Source of the DNA: Eubacteriaceae bacterium Marseille-Q4139
GTDB lineage: Bacteria > Bacillota > Clostridia > Lachnospirales > Lachnospiraceae
Assembly: GCA_018223415.1 (NCBI GenBank)
Contig: JAGTTQ010000001.1
Span: 676,153 to 740,152, forward strand
DNA: 64,000 bases
Reading direction: 5' to 3'
The translations under genes were made by a program, and so were the position numbers. The stretch's first letter is position 1. The number at the start of each line of letters is the position of its first letter. This document shows positions 57,927 to 64,000 of this stretch, one piece after another. The notes beneath the pieces were generated by a model. That model had not been told where the DNA came from and did not search any database. It saw nothing but the letters and a program-made list of their open reading frames with translations.

Positions 57927-59369
57927 CTATAAAAAGAATATGAACATATCAATCAGAAACACAGGCATCAGAACCGCTATCGACCACAGTAGGTAGCCGA
58001 AAAACGACGGCATCCGGATACCGTTCTCGTCGGCGATGGACTTTACCATGAAGTTCGGCGCGTTTCCGATATATGTATTGGCTCCCATGAACACGGCGCC
58101 CGCCGAAATCGCAAGGAGCATCTTCACCGGCACCGTTCCAAGCGCCGTGGCCATTCCGCTTGAGAATCCAAGGGAACCGGCCGTCGTTAAAAACACCAGG
58201 TACGTCGGCGTGTTGTCCAGAAAGCTTGACAGAAGTCCCGTGGCCCAGAACATCTGGAACGGCTCTGTGATCCCAAGCTCGGAGCCATTCGCCTGAAGCA
58301 GCATCAGCGCCGGCTGCATGGTGATGAAAATTCCCACGAACAGGACGGCCACCTCCCGGATGGCGCTCCAGGTAAAGTGGTTCTCCCTGCGGATGGAAAC
58401 ATTCGTCGTCTTAAAGGAAAGCCAGGCTGCGGCCAGGATAATCGCAATCTCAATCACCGACGGCCATCCGAGCACCACCTCGCCGAAAATCCGGATACCC
58501 AGCACATTCCCCTCGGCATCCTGGAACATGGGCATGCCCGGAAGCGTACCGCTCAAAATCACGGCCGCCACGATCATCACGAGGAAGAGCAGGTTATGGG
58601 CGCCTTTCAGCTTTACCTCCGTACCAGGCTTTGAGATATCCGGCTTGAGCCCTGCCGCCACGTCCGACCGGTAGGCACGCATATCCAGCTTATAAAAAAT
58701 GAAAAGAAGAATTACCATGTTAAAGAGCAGCACCGGTAGCAGGTGCAGGCTCCAGAAAAACGGCACGCCCCGCATAAATCCCATGAGAAGAGGCGGGTCG
58801 CCGATGGGTGTCAGGCAGCCGCCCATGTTGGACACCATGAAAATAAAAAAGATGATAATATGGCGCCGTTTTTTCCGCCACGCGTTCATTTTGATGATCG
58901 GGCGGATCATTAACATGCTGGCGCCCGTCGTGCCGATCCAGCTGGAAAGCAGCGTGCCGAGGGCCAGAAGTCCCACGTTGATCCTGGGCGAGCCGGCCAG
59001 GTCGCCGGACATGGTGATGTTGCCGGACACACAGAACAGGCCGAACAGCAAAATAATAAACGTCAGATAATCATTCACCAGGCATTCCAGCACCGTTTCC
59101 GCCGCCTCTCCCGCCCCGAAAAGGGCCGCAAAGGGCAGCATAAATAAAAGCGACCAGAAAACAACGGCGTGGGGCTGGTGAGCTTCCCACCACTCTGCCT
59201 TTAAAAGCGGCAGGACTGCGATGCATAAAAGGAGCCCGGCAAAGGGCACGCAGAGCCACAGGGGCACGGCCGCCGTCTCCCCGGCTGCTTCTTCCGCCGC
59301 CAGGGCTGTCATCGGATGATTCAGCAAAAACAGCCCCAGGCTCCCGCAAAAAGCGACGAACTTTTTCAT
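57927..59369 (-). CDS. Na+/H+ antiporter-like membrane protein (ArsB/NhaD superfamily)
   Basis: 480 residues from ATG 59369 (GGAGGCTTATC). A signal-like first helix, then about 12 helices. FIILLFGLFCVSGNITMSGDL, GTTGASMLMIRPII and SNMGGCLTPIGDPPLLMGF are the citrate-transporter/NhaD family elements; a second copy of the helix break (FLDNTPTYLVFLTTAG) lies near residue 395. Ion specificity not readable. Fifteen bases upstream of the cytidylate-kinase-like gene. Confidence 0.88.
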   Translation of the reverse strand: MKKFVAFCGSLGLFLLNHPMTALAAEEAAGETAAVPLWLCVPFAGLLLCIAVLPLLKAEWWEAHQPHAVVFWSLLFMLPFAALFGAGEAAETVLECLVNDYLTFIILLFGLFCVSGNITMSGDLAGSPRINVGLLALGTLLSSWIGTTGASMLMIRPIIKMNAWRKKRRHIIIFFIFMVSNMGGCLTPIGDPPLLMGFMRGVPFFWSLHLLPVLLFNMVILLFIFYKLDMRAYRSDVAAGLKPDISKPGTEVKLKGAHNLLFLVMIVAAVILSGTLPGMPMFQDAEGNVLGIRIFGEVVLGWPSVIEIAIILAAAWLSFKTTNVSIRRENHFTWSAIREVAVLFVGIFITMQPALMLLQANGSELGITEPFQMFWATGLLSSFLDNTPTYLVFLTTAGSLGFSSGMATALGTVPVKMLLAISAGAVFMGANTYIGNAPNFMVKSIADENGIRMPSFFGYLLWSIAVLMPVFLIDMFIFFL

Positions 59370-59510
59370 GATAAGCCTCCAAATTTCCTTCTCTAAATAT
59401 TTTCTCAATCTGAGCATTCATTATAACAGCTTCCCATGGCAAAAACAACGGCACTCAGCACAAAAAAGCCGGAAGAAAATGAGAAAACATGGGCATTTTA
59501 ACGACAATTC

Positions 59511-59548
59511 AGGCCGGGCACAGCGAAGATTCCCGCCATGCCCGGCCT
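59511..59548. terminator. Stem-loop after the histidinol-phosphatase-like gene
   Basis: AGGCCGGGCA (59,511-59,520) pairs with TGCCCGGCCT (59,539-59,548). No strong T-run. Confidence 0.55.
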
Positions 59549-59555
59549 TTCCCGG

Positions 59556-60383
59556 TTAAAACATGATTTTATTGAAGCCGCCTTCCGGCGCCAGGATGTA
59601 GGAGCCGTCAAAGCCGCATTCTTTCGCCAGCCGCACGGCCGCCTGGAACTGCCAGGCTAACGTATCCGTCCGGTGGCTGTCGGAGTTTATGATAATCTTT
59701 CCGCCCAGTCTCCGGATTTCTTTCAGAAGCGCCGGAGACGGATAGGGTTCCCGCCGGAATCCTCTGGACATGGCACCGGTGTTGATCTCAAACAGTGCGC
59801 CGGATTTGGAGAGCTCCCTCACGGCCGCCATGGCCGGTTCCAGATAGGCATCGCAGTTCTCGTCAAAGAGATGGCCGTCCTGGTTGAATTTGGTAATCAG
59901 ATCCACATGGCCAATGATATCGCAGGCCGTAAGCTCCGCTGCTTTCGCCTCCCTGGCGTAGTAATCTGCCGTCATCCCGTACCAGTCCCCGCCCCAGAGG
60001 CGGTTTACGGCGTCCTTAAGGATTTCTTCGGATTCATCCACCATCACGGCTTCTTTGTCCTTTATGATCTGGTGGACGGAGCCGATCACATACTCCGCCG
60101 GCTGGAGCGGCCCCATGCTGTCCCGCTCGATGCCGATGTGGAGATTCAAGCGTCCCCGGTACCGTTCCTTTAATTCTTCCATTTCTTCCATATAAAGACG
60201 GTATTTCCCGTCGTTCATCCCAAAGGTGCCGTCCTCGGAATAGGCATAGCCCGAAAGGAAGCCGTGCTCGGAAATCCCGAAATCCGTAAGTCCCGTATCC
60301 CATGCGGCCTTCACCATCTCCGCCGGCGTGTTCCGCCCGTCCCCGTAGACGGTATGGGCGTGGAAATCTGCCCTGAGACTCAT
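59556..60383 (-). CDS. PHP-domain histidinol-phosphatase-like protein
   Basis: 275 residues from ATG 60383 (GAGGGGGAATCAAA), overlapping the preceding gene by four bases. Metal-site motifs FHAHTVYGDGRNTP (HxH), ISEHG, a GIERD segment, GHVDL and SDSHRTD. Same fold as HisK phosphatases. No his genes nearby; the ABC operon context suggests a phosphoester or phosphonate substrate. Confidence 0.88.
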   Translation of the reverse strand: MSLRADFHAHTVYGDGRNTPAEMVKAAWDTGLTDFGISEHGFLSGYAYSEDGTFGMNDGKYRLYMEEMEELKERYRGRLNLHIGIERDSMGPLQPAEYVIGSVHQIIKDKEAVMVDESEEILKDAVNRLWGGDWYGMTADYYAREAKAAELTACDIIGHVDLITKFNQDGHLFDENCDAYLEPAMAAVRELSKSGALFEINTGAMSRGFRREPYPSPALLKEIRRLGGKIIINSDSHRTDTLAWQFQAAVRLAKECGFDGSYILAPEGGFNKIMF

Positions 60384-61366
60384 TTTGATTCCCCCTCTAA
60401 AAAGAACGCGTTCGTCCACGCCTTCCTGCCCATGGCGTCCTCGCACTCCACCCGGACATACGTTTCATCGCCTCTCAACACATGGCGCCCGCCAGTAAGC
60501 GGCGTCACATGATGGAGAATCGTCTCGCTCCGCCCCACTGGGCCGCCCACGATGAAGTTGATCCGCTCTGCCTTGGAGCATTCCACGAACACCTCTCCGT
60601 CCTCGATGCCCCACTGGTAAATGGACGGCCCGGCAGAGAAATAATAGTCGCCGGCCATCAGGTGGTTTACGATGGCCTCGTGGGACAGCTCCTCGGAGCG
60701 CACCATCACGAAGCCGCCGAAGCTGTCAAAAAATTTCGGCGGGTTGTGGTTGTCATCGGAGGCAAAGCCGCCGACTCTCGTCCCTTTCCTTAACATGGCT
60801 TCCCAGAACACGCTGTCGTAACCCTCGCCGCACTCCACGACGGTGCCGTAGTTGTAGACCTCCACGGCCCACACATGCTTTAAGTCTGCCACCTCATCCA
60901 TCTCTACCCGCGACCAGGCCGGATGGTTGTAGGTGGTAAAGCAGCCACGGGCATTTAAGGTGTCGATCATGTCCTGGGCCGCCTTAAGTCCGTCCCATTC
61001 TCCGTAAAACCGCGGCGGAATGAGCCTCTCCCCGTGCTTTAGGAGCTTTTCCCCTGCCGCCTTCCGCATGGCCTCATTTCCCAGGATCCCGTGGATGTGG
61101 TGGGTCTTTTTCACATAGCTTCCCGTCTCATCCAAAAGGTTCACCGATGCCTCCACGCCCGGGAGCAGGATGAAGGTTTCCCCGTCGATCTGATCCCTGA
61201 GATCCGTATAATAGTCGTGCTCGCTGAGGCAGAGGAAATGGTAGCCGTTATTTTTATAAAACGCCGCTGCCTCTGCCGACGTAAGTCTTCCGTCGGAATT
61301 TGTCGTGTGGGAATGCAGGTTCCCTTTATACCAGCTTCCGCTTTCCGAAAACATTGTCTTTCTCAT
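60380..61366 (-). CDS. PHP-domain metallohydrolase (CehA/McbA-like)
   Basis: 328 residues from ATG 61366 (GGAGGAAACC). GNLHSHTTNSDGRLT and LSEHDYY at the N-terminus form the PHP metal site, and ASDDNHNPP completes it. The C-terminus is a beta-rich domain (IVGGPVGRSETILH...). Second gene of a pair of PHP hydrolases behind an ABC importer. Confidence 0.85.
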   Translation of the reverse strand: MRKTMFSESGSWYKGNLHSHTTNSDGRLTSAEAAAFYKNNGYHFLCLSEHDYYTDLRDQIDGETFILLPGVEASVNLLDETGSYVKKTHHIHGILGNEAMRKAAGEKLLKHGERLIPPRFYGEWDGLKAAQDMIDTLNARGCFTTYNHPAWSRVEMDEVADLKHVWAVEVYNYGTVVECGEGYDSVFWEAMLRKGTRVGGFASDDNHNPPKFFDSFGGFVMVRSEELSHEAIVNHLMAGDYYFSAGPSIYQWGIEDGEVFVECSKAERINFIVGGPVGRSETILHHVTPLTGGRHVLRGDETYVRVECEDAMGRKAWTNAFFLEGESK

Positions 61367-61421
61367 GGTTTCCTCCATTTTTAAAAGGGAGGCGCGCCCG
61401 GCGCTTCCCCAAATAATTTCC

Positions 61422-62456
61422 TTATGCTGCGCCCGATGCCTGATCGGCCACCGGGAGGCAGTTGCGCTTCTCCACGGACAGGTACACCTTCGCGCCGTCC
61501 TCGAAGATCGAGAAGCTCCGAAACAGGGTATCGGCATAAATCCGGATGCCGTTTACGAGAATCGTGTACCGCAGCACGTTTCCTCTGGAACGGCTCTCGA
61601 GCACCGTCCCCTCCCATTCGTAGGAGCCTGCCGGGTTCTGTTTTTCCCTGGAAATGGCGATGGTTTCCGGACGGATGGCGATGGAATCGCCTGCGGCCGG
61701 CGTGAGGCCTGTGAGCAGACGGAACTCTGCCGGGCCTAAGACATTGTAGTTTCCGATGAAGCCGGCTGCAAACCTTGTCTTCGGATCCGTGTAGATTTCG
61801 ATGGGCTTTCCGAGCTGCTCGATGCGCCCTTCGTTTAACAGGCAGATGCGGTCGGACATAATCATGGCCTCATCCTGATCATGGGTGACGAAAATCGTCG
61901 TAATATTTAACTCCTTCTGGATCCGGCGGATTTCAATCTGGAGGCTCTTTCTTAACTTGGCGTCGATGGCGCTTAAAGGCTCGTCGAGAAGCAGCACCTT
62001 CGGCTTCGTCACGATGGCGCGGGCCAGGGCCACGCGCTGCTGCTGGCCGCCGGAAAGCTGGCCGGGATAGGCGTGAATCTTGTCTTCCATGCCGATCATC
62101 TTTAAGGCATCGGTGATTTCCCGACGGATTTCCTCCTTCGGAAGCTTTTTGATTTTAAGGCCGAAGGCCAGGTTCTGTTCTACGGTCATGTTGGGGAACA
62201 GGCTGTACTGCTGGAACACCATCCCGATCTGCCTGAGCCTTGCATCCATGTCCGTAATGTCCTTTCCTTCCAGGAAAATCTTCCCTTCCTGAACCTCCTC
62301 CAGACCGGCAAGGCAGCGAAGCAGCGTACTTTTCCCGCAGCCGGACGGCCCGAGGAGCGTGAGAAGCTCTCCTTTTTCCACTTCCAGGTCGATTCCCTTT
62401 AATACATGGAGGGAACCGAATTTTTTATTGATATTTTGAAAGGTTATGTAAGCCAT
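61422..62456 (-). CDS. PotA/PhnT-type ABC transporter ATP-binding protein
   Basis: 344 residues. Walker A GPSGCGKST, signature LSGGQQQRVALARAI, Walker B VLLLDEPLSAIDAK, and a C-terminal TOBE-like domain. ATG shares one base with the permease stop. Family transports polyamines, 2-aminoethylphosphonate or iron. Confidence 0.9.
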   Translation of the reverse strand: MAYITFQNINKKFGSLHVLKGIDLEVEKGELLTLLGPSGCGKSTLLRCLAGLEEVQEGKIFLEGKDITDMDARLRQIGMVFQQYSLFPNMTVEQNLAFGLKIKKLPKEEIRREITDALKMIGMEDKIHAYPGQLSGGQQQRVALARAIVTKPKVLLLDEPLSAIDAKLRKSLQIEIRRIQKELNITTIFVTHDQDEAMIMSDRICLLNEGRIEQLGKPIEIYTDPKTRFAAGFIGNYNVLGPAEFRLLTGLTPAAGDSIAIRPETIAISREKQNPAGSYEWEGTVLESRSRGNVLRYTILVNGIRIYADTLFRSFSIFEDGAKVYLSVEKRNCLPVADQASGAA

Positions 62457-63250
62457 TATTTCTCCCTTCTCTCCTTCTGCTTATTCTGACTCTTGTGGAC
62501 GGCGTAGTTGATCGCCAGCGAGATCAAAAGCAGGATGATGACGGCAGAGCTTAACTCCTGGGTATCCGCCTGCCGGTTTCTGTAAAGGAACGCCTGCGCC
62601 GTCTCATACTGGGACGAGGCGATGATCTTGATAATTGCGAAATCTCCGAAAAGCCCGGCAAAGCCCATGAGCGCCGACGCCGCAAGCCCCGGGAAAATCG
62701 ACGGGATCACGACGGTCACATAGCTGTAAAACTTCCGGCAGCCGAGCATCTGGGCCGCCTCCAAGATTCCTTTTGTGTTGACGGCATAGAGGCTGTTGCG
62801 GATTCCCTGGTAAGTGACCGGCAGGACGAAGACGCAGTAAATGCAGGCCAGCATCACCACACGGTTTGCAAAGACCGTCCCCGACCCGGCGTACATGGAA
62901 AGCACCGAGGTCGCCACAATGATACCGTTTATGGTAGTAGGGATCAGGCAGAAGATCTGCACCACCTTCTCCATGTTCGGCAGATAGACAATCACCACGT
63001 ATAACGCCAGCAAAACGCTCACGTTTGTGATGAGGACGGGAAGCGCCGAAATCACAATGCCCCTTAAGATGCCCATGAGGAACGCCTGGTTGGTAAGCGT
63101 CGAAATGTAATACTGTATGGTAAAGCCCTCGGGCAGGATGGAGATCCACCTGTCTGCCAGGGAGTAAACAAACATGACTGCGAGCGGCATAATTAAGAAT
63201 ACCGCGGCCGCTGCTTTAATGGCAAACATCGCGCCTTTATGTTCTCTCAT
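62456..63250 (-). CDS. ABC transporter permease (PotC-like)
   Basis: 264 residues, six helices, EAA-type loop with AAQMLGCRKFYSYVTVVIPSIFPG. Overlaps the neighbouring permease by four bases. Second permease of the importer. Confidence 0.9.
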   Translation of the reverse strand: MREHKGAMFAIKAAAAVFLIMPLAVMFVYSLADRWISILPEGFTIQYYISTLTNQAFLMGILRGIVISALPVLITNVSVLLALYVVIVYLPNMEKVVQIFCLIPTTINGIIVATSVLSMYAGSGTVFANRVVMLACIYCVFVLPVTYQGIRNSLYAVNTKGILEAAQMLGCRKFYSYVTVVIPSIFPGLAASALMGFAGLFGDFAIIKIIASSQYETAQAFLYRNRQADTQELSSAVIILLLISLAINYAVHKSQNKQKERREK

Positions 63251-64000
63251 GATCTCATCCCTTTCTCAAAATGCCTTTTTAAAAGGTTGGTTGCGCCAAT
63301 TTCAATCAGTACGATGGCAAGCAGCACGATGGATAAGGCGCTTCCAAGCTCCGGCCTCTGCCGCACGTCGCCCACGAACATGTCGACGATTTTGATGGGC
63401 AGCAGGGAAATGCTGTTGTTAATCAGAAGATACGGCGTGGCATAGGCTGCGACGGCGTTGGAAAACAGCATGTTGAAGGTTCCTAAAATTCCCGGCATCA
63501 TGACCGGGATTCCCACCTGGAGCCAGAACCGGCGGCTCCCGGCGTTCATGAGCCTGGCAGCTTCCTTCCACTCCCGCCGCACCTTATCGAAAGTGGGAAG
63601 AAGAAGCAGCGTCCCCATGGGAACCTGGAAATACACGTAGACGATGAACATGCCTCCCATGGAATACAGGTTATATTCCGAAAGGGGTGCAAAGCCGATG
63701 GCCCGCGCAATGAGCACGAAGACACCGGACGTGCCGAGCACCGTGATGAACGCAATCGCAAGGGGAAGCCCGCTGAAGGAGGAAGTCAGGTTTAAAAGGG
63801 ACAGATACCATGCCTTCCCGCGTCCCTTGCTGCGGCTTAAGGCCATGGCAAGGAAAAAGTCGATGAGAAGCCCCACAAACGTGGATGCAAACGTGACCCA
63901 AAGGCTGTTCTGGATGGCTGTCCGGTACACAGGCTTTTCAAAGATCTCCATGAAATACCGGAGAGAAAATCCGCCGTCTCCGCCGAAGCTTTTCGTAATC
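63247..64000 (-). CDS. ABC transporter permease (PotB-like), 5'-truncated by the window edge
   Basis: The frame stays open from 63,247 past base 64,000, so the start is outside the window (an ATG at 63,951 is internal). Helices and the EAA loop EAARLMNAGSRRFWLQVGIPVMMPG are visible. First permease of the operon; the solute-binding protein gene probably lies beyond the edge. Confidence 0.88.
   Translation of the reverse strand, partial: ITKSFGGDGGFSLRYFMEIFEKPVYRTAIQNSLWVTFASTFVGLLIDFFLAMALSRSKGRGKAWYLSLLNLTSSFSGLPLAIAFITVLGTSGVFVLIARAIGFAPLSEYNLYSMGGMFIVYVYFQVPMGTLLLLPTFDKVRREWKEAARLMNAGSRRFWLQVGIPVMMPGILGTFNMLFSNAVAAYATPYLLINNSISLLPIKIVDMFVGDVRQRPELGSALSIVLLAIVLIEIGATNLLKRHFEKGMRS

Overview
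The window looks like a chromosome segment of a spore-forming gut Clostridia, most likely Lachnospiraceae. It carries spo0A, pyruvate phosphate dikinase, a GlgA glycogen synthase and strong AGGAGG ribosome binding sites. The left half is a stack of mobile elements of the Tn1549 / integrative-mobilizable type common in gut Firmicutes. No rRNA, tRNA or CRISPR array was seen.

Positions 1 to about 32,070 are mobile DNA. The outer layer is a conjugative element (ICE) read on the minus strand: ParB2, ParA, ParB1, small accessory genes, a DUF6017-type initiator, PcfB and the coupling ATPase VirD4/TraG. virD4 is broken twice. A self-contained 13.5 kb mobilizable element (IME-1, 11,820-25,321) splits it just after the Walker A domain. 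A second, related element (IME-2, from 10,755 leftward past the window edge) cuts it again further downstream. Both right ends carry almost the same 10-mer (CAAGTATRGC). IME-1 has a large serine recombinase with an unusual repeat-rich tail, TnpV, TnpW, a CHC2 primase plus VapE-type helicase beside an iteron-like repeat cluster, a MobA/MobL relaxase with a recognisable MobQ-type oriT, a DUF2971 gene, and a C5-methyltransferase/endonuclease cassette. IME-2 shares TnpV, DUF6809, two small proteins and VapE, but has a different (Pre/Mob) relaxase, no visible recombinase, and a plus-strand, A+T-rich defence island at 3.3-9.7 kb: XRE, Vsr, XRE, C5 methylase, PmeII-like endonuclease, second C5 methylase, DUF262, HEPN nuclease.

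Positions 32,122-64,000 look like core chromosome. In order: ppdK with a truncated acetyltransferase relic at its 3' side; a DUF212/PAP2-like membrane protein; glgA; spo0A; a cation/proton antiporter-TetR operon with two tandem operators; a sugar-acid operon (GntP permease, DUF6282 hydrolase, IlvD/Edd dehydratase, DUF6506) with a divergent LysR regulator; and a nine-gene locus (45.5-55.3 kb). That locus combines an octopine-dehydrogenase-family enzyme, a family-5 (peptide/opine) ABC importer, a YheO/DauR-type regulator, an enolase-superfamily enzyme and a KDPG-aldolase-like/VOC fusion lacking the Schiff-base lysine. It may be an uncharacterised opine-like or sugar-acid-conjugate pathway.

The right end has a nitroreductase, an MNT nucleotidyltransferase with a truncated HEPN partner, a cytidylate-kinase-like protein, an Na+/H+ (ArsB/NhaD-type) antiporter, and an operon of a PotA-type ABC importer with two PHP-domain hydrolases that runs off the window edge.
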